Shown: positions 10,216 to 17,949, counted from the first letter of the stretch. The stretch: DNA of 64,000 nucleotides from Microbacterium commune (GCF_014836945.1 NZ_JACSPX010000003.1:408707-472706); one strand, 5' to 3'. Notes: a model not told the origin generated them from the sequence alone. Numbers and translations are program-made.

Positions 10216-12068
10216 TGCCGCGCATCCTGCAGGCGGACGTCGAGGAGGTCAAGACCCGCACGAACATCGCCGACATCGTGGGGGAGCGCGTCGCGCTGAA
10301 GTCTGCCGGCGTCGGATCGCTCAAGGGCCTGTGTCCGTTCCACGACGAGAAGAGCCCGAGCTTCCACGTGCGCCCGCAGGTCGGCTATTACCACTGCTTC
10401 GGCTGCGGCGCCTCGGGAGACGTCTACTCGTTCCTGCGCGAGATGGATCACGTGAGCTTCACCGAGGCCGTCGAGCGGCTCGCCGCCCGCGTCGGCTACT
10501 CGCTGCATTACGAAGACGGCGGGGCCGCGCCGGAGACCAGCGGCCGCAGCCGGCTGTACGCCGCCAACACCGCGGCGGGGGAGTACTTCCGGTCGCAGCT
10601 GCTCAGCCCCGAGGCGGAGAGCGCGCGGCGCTTCCTCGGCGAGCGCGGGTTCGATGCGGGCGCCGCCGCCCATTTCGGCGTCGGCTACGCCCCCCGCGGC
10701 TGGGACAACATGCTCAAGGCGCTGAGCGCACAGGGGTTCACGCGCGATGAGCTCACCGCGGCCGGTCTCGTCTCGGCCGGCCAGCGCGGCGTCTACGACC
10801 GGTTCCGTGGCCGAGTCGTCTGGCCGATCCGCGACGTCACCGGTCAGACGATCGGGTTCGGCGCGCGCAAGCTCTACGACGACGACCAGGGGCCGAAGTA
10901 CCTGAACACCCCCGAGACGCCGATCTACAAGAAGGCGCAGGTGCTCTACGGGCTCGACCTGGCCAAGCGCGACATCAGCAGGGGTGACCCGCGTCGCGTC
11001 GTCGTCGTCGAGGGGTACACGGATGTGATGGCGTGCCATCTCGCCGGCGTCACGACGGCGATCGCGACCTGTGGCACCGCGTTCGGTGCGGAGCACATCA
11101 AGGTGCTTCGCCGGGTGATGGGCGACGACTCGGCGGCGGGCGAGGTGGTGTTCACGTTCGACGGCGACGAAGCGGGACAGAAGGCGGCCCTGCGCGCGTT
11201 CAGCGAGGACTCCCGCTTCACCGCGCAGACTTTCGTGGCCGTCGCGCCCGACGGCCTCGATCCATGCGACATGCGTCTGCAGCGCGGCGATGCCGCTGTG
11301 CGCGGGTTGATGGATGCCAAGGTGCCGATGTTCGAGTTCGCGATCGACCGCAAGCTCGCCGGCTACGACCTCTCGACCGTCGAGGGGCAGGTCGGTGCCC
11401 TGCGTGCCGCAGCGCCGATCGTCGCCGAGATCCGCGACGAGCTGCTGCGCCCTGGATACGAGCGGGTGCTCGCCCGCCGACTCGGGATGGACCCCACGGC
11501 CGTGCACCAGCAGGTGCAGCGCGCGGCACGCGGAGAACGCGAGCAGCCCGCACAGCGTCAGCAGCCGCCGCCCGCCGGGGACGGCGTCGAGAGCACCACA
11601 CGGGTTCGCCTGGTGGACCTGCCGCGCACGCCCGAGGTCGCGCTCGAGCGCGATGCGCTGATGGGCGTGCTGCAGTACGGTCACCGACTCGACCAGGAGG
11701 TGCTCGCGCGCGCGCTGAGCGAGCCGTTCCGGCATCCGGCGCTGGACGCGGTGCGCGACGCCGTGGCGTCGGTCGGCGATCGCACCCGCGTCGGCTGGGC
11801 GACGGCGGCGGCGGACAGCGTTCGCGAGCCGTACCGCAGCCTCGCGGGGGAGCTGCTGATGATGCCGTTCCCGGCACGCGACGACGAGGGCGCACTCGCC
11901 TCGTCGGCTGACCTGTGCCGGCGGCTGATCCTGCGCAGCATCGAGCGCGAGAAGCAGGAGCTGCTGGGTGCCGTGCAGCGGGTGCCGGCCGACTCGGACG
12001 GCGGCCGTGCGCTGCGCATGCGCCTGCGCGATGTGGATGCCGAGCGGCTGCGGTTCACCGAGTCCTGA
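10215..12068 (+). CDS. dnaG: DNA primase
   Basis: A 617-aa replicative primase. The N-terminal zinc-binding domain carries CPFHDEKSPSF (residues ~38-48) and HCFGCGASGD (~60-69), a CHC2 zinc finger. The catalytic core holds the RFRGRVVWPIRD motif near residue 196. The TOPRIM motif is VVVEGYTDVMACH near residue 260, with the acidic TFDGDEAGQ near residue 312. A C-terminal helicase-interaction region begins near residue 460 after a linker rich in Gln and Pro. Translation is coupled to dgt through TGATG. Confidence 0.97.
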   Translation: MPRILQADVEEVKTRTNIADIVGERVALKSAGVGSLKGLCPFHDEKSPSFHVRPQVGYYHCFGCGASGDVYSFLREMDHVSFTEAVERLAARVGYSLHYEDGGAAPETSGRSRLYAANTAAGEYFRSQLLSPEAESARRFLGERGFDAGAAAHFGVGYAPRGWDNMLKALSAQGFTRDELTAAGLVSAGQRGVYDRFRGRVVWPIRDVTGQTIGFGARKLYDDDQGPKYLNTPETPIYKKAQVLYGLDLAKRDISRGDPRRVVVVEGYTDVMACHLAGVTTAIATCGTAFGAEHIKVLRRVMGDDSAAGEVVFTFDGDEAGQKAALRAFSEDSRFTAQTFVAVAPDGLDPCDMRLQRGDAAVRGLMDAKVPMFEFAIDRKLAGYDLSTVEGQVGALRAAAPIVAEIRDELLRPGYERVLARRLGMDPTAVHQQVQRAARGEREQPAQRQQPPPAGDGVESTTRVRLVDLPRTPEVALERDALMGVLQYGHRLDQEVLARALSEPFRHPALDAVRDAVASVGDRTRVGWATAAADSVREPYRSLAGELLMMPFPARDDEGALASSADLCRRLILRSIEREKQELLGAVQRVPADSDGGRALRMRLRDVDAERLRFTES

Positions 12069-12103
12069 GCGCTTTCGCTCGCGGAACCGGCAGGATGGAC
12101 GGT

Positions 12104-12871
12104 ATGCCTGCCGACAGCGAGTTCGCGATCGACTGCCACGACCTGGTCATCGACCGGATCGGGCACGGCGGAACGACCCGCGCGGTCGACGGTGTGACGT
12201 TCTCGCTCCGGCCCGGCGAGCTGATGTGCATCGGCGGGGCGACCGGCGCGGGGAAGTCGACCCTCGTGACCGCGCTGGCCGGGATGGGTGACGCGTCGCT
12301 GAAAGTCGCCGGGGGTCGAGCGACGGTGTGCGGTGTGAACATCCGCAGACCGGGGCGCGCTCGTCGCACCCTCACCGCGCTCACCGGCCACCTCGCGCAG
12401 GCGGCAGGCGCGGCGCTGCCACCCCGGCTCACCGTCGCCGAGGCGATCTCGGAGCCGATCACGTCGCGCGAGAAGAAGGTCAACGGCAGGGCGCTGGCGA
12501 TCCGTGTCGCGTCGCTGCTCGACGAGCTGCACCTGCCGCTGGGGCTCGCCTCGAAGTTCCCCTACGAGCTCAGCGCCGGCATGCGCCAACGCGTCGCGAT
12601 CGCCCGAGCGCTCATGCTCGAACCGCACGTGCTCATCGCCGACGAACCGCTCGCGAACCTCGACCTCGAGGTACGACCGGTCGTCTTCGATGCGATCACC
12701 CGCCGCCGCACCGAGCGTGCCATGGCCGCGCTGCTGGTGACGAACGATGCCGCGTTCATCCGCGAGCTCGACGCCGAGGCGCTGCTGCTGCGGGCGGGTC
12801 ATGTCGTGGCTCGAGGCACCGGATCGAACCTCATCTGGGCGCCGAACGCCGAAGGCGACGTCACGCCCTGA
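12104..12871 (+). CDS. ABC transporter ATP-binding protein, no adjacent permease
   Basis: A 255-aa ATPase subunit. Walker A is GGATGAGKST near residue 44, the signature ELSAGMRQRVAIARAL (LSAGM rather than LSGGQ) near residue 155, and Walker B VLIADEP near residue 178. The signature and overall form resemble oligopeptide/nickel-type importer ATPases. No membrane or binding protein gene is nearby, so its partner must be encoded elsewhere. CAGGAT lies seven bases before the ATG at 12104. Another in-frame ATG at 12095 is less well placed. Confidence 0.85.
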   Translation: MPADSEFAIDCHDLVIDRIGHGGTTRAVDGVTFSLRPGELMCIGGATGAGKSTLVTALAGMGDASLKVAGGRATVCGVNIRRPGRARRTLTALTGHLAQAAGAALPPRLTVAEAISEPITSREKKVNGRALAIRVASLLDELHLPLGLASKFPYELSAGMRQRVAIARALMLEPHVLIADEPLANLDLEVRPVVFDAITRRRTERAMAALLVTNDAAFIRELDAEALLLRAGHVVARGTGSNLIWAPNAEGDVTP

Positions 12872-12899
12872 CCCCGCCACGCCCGGGCGGTGCCGTGTG

Positions 12900-12929
12900 T
12901 TCAGCAGCGCCGGTGGAGTTTGCTAAGCT
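12900..12929 (+). promoter_or_regulatory. Possible tRNA-Asn promoter
   Basis: TTCAGC and TAAGCT separated by 18 bases lie about 40 bp before tRNA-Asn. The -35 match is weak. Confidence 0.3.
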
Positions 12930-12966
12930 GGGGGAGTTGCCCGCGCAGCGGGGAACGACCGAATGA

Positions 12967-13042
12967 TCCTCGGTAGCTCAATTGGCAGAGCAGCCGGCTG
13001 TTAACCGGCAGGTTCTTGGTTCGAGTCCAAGCCGGGGAGCCA
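12967..13042 (+). tRNA. tRNA-Asn (anticodon GTT)
   Basis: A 76-nt gene with encoded CCA. The acceptor stem pairs TCCTCGG with CCGGGGA, with discriminator G. The D-arm contains TAGCTCAATTGGCAGAGC. The anticodon stem GCCGG/CCGGC encloses the loop CTGTTAA, giving anticodon GTT. The T-loop is GGTTCGAGTCC. It is followed at once by a strong hairpin. Confidence 0.97.
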
Positions 13043-13050
13043 ATCCCTGC

Positions 13051-13077
13051 GAAACCCCGCCCGAGTGGCGGGGTTTC
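13051..13077 (+). terminator. Terminator after tRNA-Asn
   Basis: An 11-bp perfect stem, GAAACCCCGCC pairing with GGCGGGGTTTC around a CGAGT loop. It ends in TTTC rather than a long T-run, as is common at high GC. Confidence 0.8.
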
Positions 13078-13169
13078 GTCGTCTCTCCGCTCGGATCGTC
13101 GCGCGATCAGTACGAGCGCACCAGGATCCGGTTGTCGACGAAGCGCACGTGCGGAGACCCCTCCGTGCG

Positions 13170-13676
13170 TCAGTCCGCAGGCCCGGCGGTGAGCGAATGT
13201 CCCCACTGCCTGGCCCGATCGAGCTCCCCGTCCACGAGCGGTCCCTCATAGCCCTCGACGAGGAAGCTCTCCGGCGCGGCCGTATGCGTGAATCCCTTCC
13301 GTCGCGCTGCCCGGGTCGCCGAACGCGAGGCCGCGCCCGGCATCAGCGGCATGTCGACGCGCGTGTCGAACGCGACGAAGATCGGCTTGCTCTCACCGGA
13401 CGGCAGATCGGACAGCCAATCGCGTATGCCGCGCGGGAGATCGGCGACTCGGCCCCCGCGGTGCGCGGCCTCCTGCCGGGTGGAGTACCGCGACATCGAG
13501 AACGCGTGAGTGGGGCCGCCGACCACGAGGAGGTCGACCGCGTCGGAGATGTCGTCCGGGGCGTCCGTCACCTCGACGAGATCGACGTGCGCGCTGTCGC
13601 GCATGCCGTCGGCGATCGCCTCCGCGATCTTCCGCGTGTTGCCGAACATGGTCTCGTAGACGACGAGTGCGCGCAT
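13170..13676 (-). CDS. Flavodoxin family protein
   Basis: A 168-aa flavodoxin-like FMN protein. The FMN phosphate loop is in VVYETMFGNTRKIAEAIADG (residues ~5-24). GGPTHAFSMSR near residue 54 matches the flavodoxin/nitric oxide synthase fold. It would be a cytosolic electron carrier or NAD(P)H-flavin partner. The ATG at 13676 has a CGGGAG Shine-Dalgarno six bases upstream. Eighty bases upstream lies a DosR-type box (13756-13769), followed at 22 bp by GAACAT as a possible -10. I infer control by the adjacent DevR-like regulator. Confidence 0.88.
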   Translation of the reverse strand: MRALVVYETMFGNTRKIAEAIADGMRDSAHVDLVEVTDAPDDISDAVDLLVVGGPTHAFSMSRYSTRQEAAHRGGRVADLPRGIRDWLSDLPSGESKPIFVAFDTRVDMPLMPGAASRSATRAARRKGFTHTAAPESFLVEGYEGPLVDGELDRARQWGHSLTAGPAD

Positions 13677-13727
13677 GCTGACTCCCGACTCTCCGCGCGG
13701 AACGTCGTGGTGCTCTGCGCTGACATC

Positions 13728-13733
13728 ATGTTC
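13728..13733 (-). promoter_or_regulatory. Putative -10 of the flavodoxin gene
   Basis: Minus-strand GAACAT, 22 bp downstream of the DosR-type box. It predicts a start near 13721 and a 44-base leader, with the box centre at about -41.5. Confidence 0.4.
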
Positions 13734-13755
13734 CCGGAACCGCCGGCGCTGCACC

Positions 13756-13769
13756 GGGACTTTGGTCAC
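13756..13769 (-). promoter_or_regulatory. DevR/DosR-type box upstream of flavodoxin
   Basis: The plus strand reads GGGACTTTGGTCAC, an imperfect palindrome. It fits the mycobacterial DosR core GGGAC-N4-GTCCC at most positions. It lies between the histidine kinase stop and the flavodoxin start. Confidence 0.65.
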
Positions 13770-13791
13770 AGCACCCCGCGTGGACCCGGGG

Positions 13792-15468
13792 TCAGGAGGT
13801 GACCGGAACCCGCCACTGCGCTCTGGTGCCGCGGTCCGTGCCGTCGGCGATGCTGAAGTCGCCACCGTGATCGGCCGCGCGGTGCGCGAGATTCACGGTT
13901 CCGCCGGGCACGCCGGCACGCTCTCCGAGGCCGTCGCCGTCGTCGTCGACGGTGACGGTGACACCGGCATCGTCGACCACCACAGCGACCGAGCAGTTCT
14001 GTGCGTTCGCGTGGCGTGCGACGTTCGCGAGCGATTCCCGCACGACGGCGATCACATCGTCGGCGAGGGTGCCCGTGACGGCGAGATCGACCGGTCCCGA
14101 GAAGGTCACCCGCGGTGGCCGGAAGAGCGCGGGGGCGAGTTCGGCGACGATAGCGAGGATGCGGTCGCGCGTCTGCTGCGCCCCCGGCTGCCGTCCGCGG
14201 AGGGTGAAGATCGCCGTGCGGATGTCTGCGATCGCGGCATCGAGCTCGCTGACGTGCTCGTCGATGCGCTCGGACTGCGCGGGGATCGCTGCGCTCAGGG
14301 CCTGCAGGCCGAGGCTGGTCGCGAAGAGCCGCTGGATCACGTGATCGTGCAGATCCCGCGCGATCCGTGCGCGGTCCTCGATGATGTCCAGACGCTGGCG
14401 ATCCGCTCGGGCCCACGCGAGGGACACGGCGATGCCGGCGTGGGCGGAGAACTCCGCGATCGTGGCGAGTTCTCCACGTGTGAAGCCGCTCTCCGCGCGC
14501 TCGCGGAACACGCAGAGCGCGCCGATCGCCCGGCCCGAGGCCGTCAGCGGGACCGCGGCGCCGGGGCCGACGAGAATCCGGCCGTCGAGGAACGTCCGCT
14601 CGTGTGACTCGTCGGTGATCGGCTGCCCGCTCTCGATCGCGCGCGCTGCCAGGGAGGTGATGGCGGGGATGGTGGTGCCGGCGAGGTCAGCGGAGCCTTC
14701 GCCGTGCGCGACCGCGATGCGGATGTTCTCGCTGTCGGCGGGTACGGCGATGGTGACCAGCCGACTGCGGATGACGAGCGCGACGTGCTCGGCCACGACG
14801 CTCAGCACGTCGGCGGTGCGGGAGGAGAGCAGGGCCGTCGCGATCTCGGAGAACGCCTTGCTCAGCCGCTCTTGGCGTCGCGCCTCGTCGTAGAGCCGGG
14901 CGTTCTGGATAGCGACCGCGGCCGTGCTCGCGAGAGCCTGGATCAGCTGCTCGTCCTCCTCGGTGAAGAACCCGGCGGCGGGGTCGGTGAGATACAGGTT
15001 CCCGTACACCTCGTCACGCAGCAGGATCGGCACGCCGAGGAAGGCGTCCATCGGGGGGTGGTGCTCCGGGAAGCCGACCGAGCGGGCGTCGTCGGTGATG
15101 TGCGCGAGCCGGATCGTCTCCGCCGAGTCGATGACGGCCCCCAGCAGCCCGTATCCGTGCGGAAGAGGGCCGATCCTCTCGACCTGTTCGGCGGGGATCC
15201 CGCAGTGCACGAAGCGCTCCAGCGTCCGGTTCTCGTCGATCACTCCGAGCGCTCCGTACCGGGCGCCGACGAGAGTCATCGCGGACTGCACGATCTGGCC
15301 CAGCACCCTGTCGATGTCGAGGGCGTCGATGACCGACCGTGTGGCCGTCAGCAGCTCGCGCAGCCGCCCCTGCACGGCCAGCACATGCTCAGCGTGCGAG
15401 ATGAGCTCGCCGATCGTCTTGTCGAGCTCGGCTCTGGGCTGATCGGGAAACTGAAGGTTCGCGTCCAC
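13792..15468 (-). CDS. GAF-GAF sensor histidine kinase, DevS/DosS-like
   Basis: A 558-aa soluble sensor kinase with no membrane segments. GAF-A spans about residues 45-195 and contains VGFPEHHPPMDAFLGVP (His136-His137). In Mycobacterium tuberculosis DosS the same HHPPM motif carries the proximal heme ligand. GAF-B spans about 205-355. The HisKA_3 dimerisation/phosphoacceptor helix carries ARDLHDHVIQRLF with His374. A HATPase_c domain ends the protein, with the N-box region (ESLANVARHANAQN) and DDDGDGLGERAG. The GTG at 15468 has a GGGAGGTG Shine-Dalgarno, and TACACT at 15500-15505 could be its -10. It is divergent from its likely partner regulator. Sensing of O2, NO or redox through heme is inference from the motif. 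Confidence 0.9.
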   Translation of the reverse strand: MDANLQFPDQPRAELDKTIGELISHAEHVLAVQGRLRELLTATRSVIDALDIDRVLGQIVQSAMTLVGARYGALGVIDENRTLERFVHCGIPAEQVERIGPLPHGYGLLGAVIDSAETIRLAHITDDARSVGFPEHHPPMDAFLGVPILLRDEVYGNLYLTDPAAGFFTEEDEQLIQALASTAAVAIQNARLYDEARRQERLSKAFSEIATALLSSRTADVLSVVAEHVALVIRSRLVTIAVPADSENIRIAVAHGEGSADLAGTTIPAITSLAARAIESGQPITDESHERTFLDGRILVGPGAAVPLTASGRAIGALCVFRERAESGFTRGELATIAEFSAHAGIAVSLAWARADRQRLDIIEDRARIARDLHDHVIQRLFATSLGLQALSAAIPAQSERIDEHVSELDAAIADIRTAIFTLRGRQPGAQQTRDRILAIVAELAPALFRPPRVTFSGPVDLAVTGTLADDVIAVVRESLANVARHANAQNCSVAVVVDDAGVTVTVDDDGDGLGERAGVPGGTVNLAHRAADHGGDFSIADGTDRGTRAQWRVPVTS

Positions 15469-15499
15469 GCTGCAGCACCTCCCGGTGGCTGGTAGCCCG

Positions 15500-15505
15500 A
15501 GTGTA
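15500..15505 (-). promoter_or_regulatory. Putative -10 of the histidine kinase gene
   Basis: Minus-strand TACACT predicts a start near 15493 and a 25-base leader containing the GGGAGGTG Shine-Dalgarno. The shared DosR-type box would then centre near -75 for this gene. Confidence 0.35.
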
Positions 15506-15561
15506 GCGTCCGAGGCTGCGCGCCCGACAGCGGGATCCACCGGCGCCCGCGCGGTCGCGTC

Positions 15562-15575
15562 GGGCCGAAAGTCCC
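15562..15575 (+). promoter_or_regulatory. DevR/DosR-type box between kinase and regulator
   Basis: GGGCCGAAAGTCCC, reverse complement GGGACTTTCGGCCC, in the 199-bp divergent region. It lies 23 bp before a TACTGT -10 for the regulator gene, placing its centre near -42. This implies autoregulation. Confidence 0.7.
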
Positions 15576-15598
15576 ATGCGGTCTCATCGCCGTCCGCG

Positions 15599-15604
15599 TA
15601 CTGT
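15599..15604 (+). promoter_or_regulatory. Putative -10 of the DevR-like regulator gene
   Basis: TACTGT, 23 bp downstream of the DosR-type box. It predicts a start near 15611 and a leader of about 57 bases with GAGAGG as Shine-Dalgarno. Confidence 0.45.
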
Positions 15605-15667
15605 CGTGCACAGCGGCTCCGCCTCGTTGCCGCGTGCGGTCGGAACGACTTCGAGAGGGGCCACGCC

Positions 15668-16342
15668 ATGCTGCGGGTGTTCCTGGTGGACGATCACGAG
15701 GTCGTCCGGCGCGGCGTCGCCGAGCTGCTGGCCTCCCAGCCGGACATGGAGCTGGTCGGTGAGGCGGCGACCTACCGGGAGGCGCTCGGCCGGGTCGCGG
15801 CCACTCTGCCCGACGTCGCTGTGCTGGACGTGCAGCTTCCGGACGGCAACGGCGCGGAGCTGTGCCGTGAGATCCGGCAGCGGCATCCGCGGGTGCGCTG
15901 TCTGATGTTCACCGCATTCGACGACGACGATGCCGTCTTCGCGTCGATCCTGGCGGACGCCTCAGGGTACCTGCTCAAGAGCGCGCACGGTGTGGATCTG
16001 GTGCACGCCATCCAGCGCATCGCCGCAGGCCATCGGCTGATCAACCCGGTGGCTGCGCAGCGAGCGGCTCAACAGATGCGCGCCATGGCCGCAGACGATC
16101 CGCGGTTCGGCTCGCTGGGGCTGCGCGAACGGCAGATCCTCGCTCTGATCGCCGACGGGCTCACCAACCGCCTGATCGCGGACCGGCTCGGCCTGGCCGA
16201 GAAGACGGTGAAGAACTACGTCTCGACCATGCTCGCCAAGCTCGGGCTGGAGCACCGCACGCAGGCCGCGCTCTTCGAGAACGATCGCAAGCATGCGCAG
16301 ATGGATGCGCAGATCGCCGGGAGGTCCGTGCCGCATCCGTGA
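15668..16342 (+). CDS. DevR/DosR-like NarL-family response regulator
   Basis: A 224-aa two-component response regulator. The receiver domain has DD at residues 8-9, the phospho-acceptor Asp54 (VAVLDVQLPDG), Thr82 and Lys104. These are the same numbers as in M. tuberculosis DosR. The C-terminal LuxR-type helix-turn-helix reads LAEKTVKNYVSTMLAKLG, then a HRTQAALF tail, nearly identical to the DosR recognition helix region. That makes recognition of a DosR-like box plausible. ATG 15668 follows GAGAGGGG. It converges on the Usp gene 25 bp away. Confidence 0.93.
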   Translation: MLRVFLVDDHEVVRRGVAELLASQPDMELVGEAATYREALGRVAATLPDVAVLDVQLPDGNGAELCREIRQRHPRVRCLMFTAFDDDDAVFASILADASGYLLKSAHGVDLVHAIQRIAAGHRLINPVAAQRAAQQMRAMAADDPRFGSLGLRERQILALIADGLTNRLIADRLGLAEKTVKNYVSTMLAKLGLEHRTQAALFENDRKHAQMDAQIAGRSVPHP

Positions 16343-16367
16343 CCCGGATGCGGTCGCAGACCGCTGC

Positions 16368-16886
16368 TCACCGGTGCGGAACCGGCTCGCTCTGTCGCGA
16401 TGCTGCGGGCACGTCCGCGTGCGCGTGCACGATCAGCACGGGGCACTTCGCATGTGCCGCGCATGCCGTGCTCACCGACCCGAGGAGCAGGCCCACGAAG
16501 CCCCCGTGCCCGCGGTTCCCGAGCACGAGCATCCCCGCTCGGCGGCTGACGTCGATGAGCGTCGGCGCGGCCGGGCCTGCGAGCACGCTGCGCACGAGGT
16601 CTGCCGGCGGATCGGATGCGAACGCGTCGGCGATCGCGGCATCGAGCAGCTTCTCGGCATCGTCTTCCGGCGACCAGCCGGCGATCGTGTACGAGTCCAT
16701 GATCGGCGGATAGGTCCAGGTGGTCACCGCCTCGAGGGGAGCGTCGAGCGCGTCGGCGATCCGGGCTCCGTATCGCAGCGCCGCGATGGAGGCGGCGGAT
16801 CCGTCGACGCCGACGACGATGCGGTCGTCCTCGGTGTGTCGGTCGTCGGCCGCGTCGGGGCTGCGCGCTGGGGCGTCGGTGTCCAT
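16368..16886 (-). CDS. Universal stress protein (single UspA domain)
   Basis: A 172-aa cytosolic Usp. The N-terminal DRIVVGVDGSAAS and the C-terminal GNRGHGGFVGLLLGSVS match the ATP-binding GxxGxxG...GS/T loop, so this is an ATP-binding type Usp. DosR regulons of mycobacteria contain several such proteins. The ATG at 16886 is placed by CAGGGT six bases upstream. A near-perfect DosR-type box (16921-16934) lies 22 bp before that hexamer, its centre at -41.5 if transcription starts at the ATG. Confidence 0.92.
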   Translation of the reverse strand: MDTDAPARSPDAADDRHTEDDRIVVGVDGSAASIAALRYGARIADALDAPLEAVTTWTYPPIMDSYTIAGWSPEDDAEKLLDAAIADAFASDPPADLVRSVLAGPAAPTLIDVSRRAGMLVLGNRGHGGFVGLLLGSVSTACAAHAKCPVLIVHAHADVPAASRQSEPVPHR

Positions 16887-16892
16887 GACGTC

Positions 16893-16898
16893 ACCCTG
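16893..16898 (-). promoter_or_regulatory. -10 element, leaderless promoter of Usp gene
   Basis: Minus-strand CAGGGT, six bases, then the ATG at 16886. It lies 22 bp from the DosR-type box. Confidence 0.4.
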
Positions 16899-16920
16899 CC
16901 CGCCCGCCTCCCGCTGCGCC

Positions 16921-16934
16921 GGGACGAAAGTCCC
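16921..16934 (-). promoter_or_regulatory. DevR/DosR-type box upstream of Usp gene
   Basis: The plus strand reads GGGACGAAAGTCCC and the minus strand GGGACTTTCGTCCC, a 5-bp perfect inverted repeat around four bases. It is the best match of the three boxes to the DosR core, in the 76-bp gap between ddh and the Usp gene. Confidence 0.75.
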
Positions 16935-16962
16935 ATGAGCGGCTGCGGCGATCGGTGTGGAG

Positions 16963-17949
16963 TCAGAGCAGCTCGGCGCGCAGCTGCTCAGCGGTCTTCG
17001 GGGAGAGCAGCCCCGGCGCGATGTCGAACGGCGTCTTCGCGCCGTGGTCGCCCGACGCGTGCAGGCGCGCGGCGGCGCGCGCGTACGCCACGAGGACGCT
17101 GGCGGTGAACTCGGGGTTCGACTCGAGGGCGAGTCGGAACTCCATCGTCTGAGACGAGGCGTCGGAGGTCGTCCCGCTGCGGATCACGAAGCCGCCGTGC
17201 GGCGCGCCGGCGTGATCGCGGGTGAGCTCCTCCGCCGACACGAACCGCACCGTCGTGTCGTAGGGCTCGAAGTAATCGGGCATGCTCACGATCGCCTCGC
17301 GCACGGCATCCGGATCGGCGCCGTCCGCCAGCACCACCACGCACTCCCTGGTGTGCTTGTCCCGCGTGCCGAGCTCGGGACGCTCGCCCGCGCGCACCCT
17401 GGCCACAGCATCGTCGGACGGGATCGTGTACTGCACGCCGGCCGCGACTCCGGGCACGCGGCGGATGGCGTCGGAGTGCCCCTGACTGAGTCCGCGCCCC
17501 CAGAAGGTGTACGTCTCGCCCTGCGGCAGGATCGCCTCGCCGTAGAGCCGCTGCAACGAGAACAGCCCGGGATCCCATCCGGTCGAGATCACCGCGGTGG
17601 TCCCCGCTGCCCGCGCCGCGGCGTCGACAGCGGCGAAATGCTCGGGGATGCGCGCGTGGGTGTCGAAGCTGTCCACGACCGAGAAGCGGGATGCGAGCTG
17701 CGGCGTCTGCTCGGGCAGGTCGCTCTTCGAGCCGCCGCAGAGGACCAGCACGTCGATCTCGTCCTGCATGGCGTCGAGCTCGTCGACGCCTCGCACCGGG
17801 ACGGCCGGGTCGACCGTGCGGACCGAATCGGGGTCGCGCCTGGTGAACACCCCGACGAGGCGCATGTCGGGATTCAGGGCGATGGATCGCTCGACCCCGC
17901 GCCCGAGATTGCCGTAGCCGACGATGCCGATGCGCAGCTGTGCGTTCAT
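16963..17949 (-). CDS. ddh: meso-Diaminopimelate D-dehydrogenase
   Basis: A 328-aa NADPH-dependent enzyme converting tetrahydrodipicolinate with ammonia directly to meso-diaminopimelate, a one-step bypass in lysine synthesis. The N-terminal Rossmann motif is GIVGYGNLGRGVE. LCGGSKSDLPEQTPQLA near residue 90, STGWDPGLFSLQRLYGEA near residue 146 and the WGRGLSQGHSDAIRRVPGV segment near residue 170 are typical of Ddh. The ATG at 17949 has an AGAGAG Shine-Dalgarno. It is separated from the Usp gene by the DosR-type box, so whether it shares that regulation is doubtful. Confidence 0.94.
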   Translation of the reverse strand: MNAQLRIGIVGYGNLGRGVERSIALNPDMRLVGVFTRRDPDSVRTVDPAVPVRGVDELDAMQDEIDVLVLCGGSKSDLPEQTPQLASRFSVVDSFDTHARIPEHFAAVDAAARAAGTTAVISTGWDPGLFSLQRLYGEAILPQGETYTFWGRGLSQGHSDAIRRVPGVAAGVQYTIPSDDAVARVRAGERPELGTRDKHTRECVVVLADGADPDAVREAIVSMPDYFEPYDTTVRFVSAEELTRDHAGAPHGGFVIRSGTTSDASSQTMEFRLALESNPEFTASVLVAYARAAARLHASGDHGAKTPFDIAPGLLSPKTAEQLRAELL

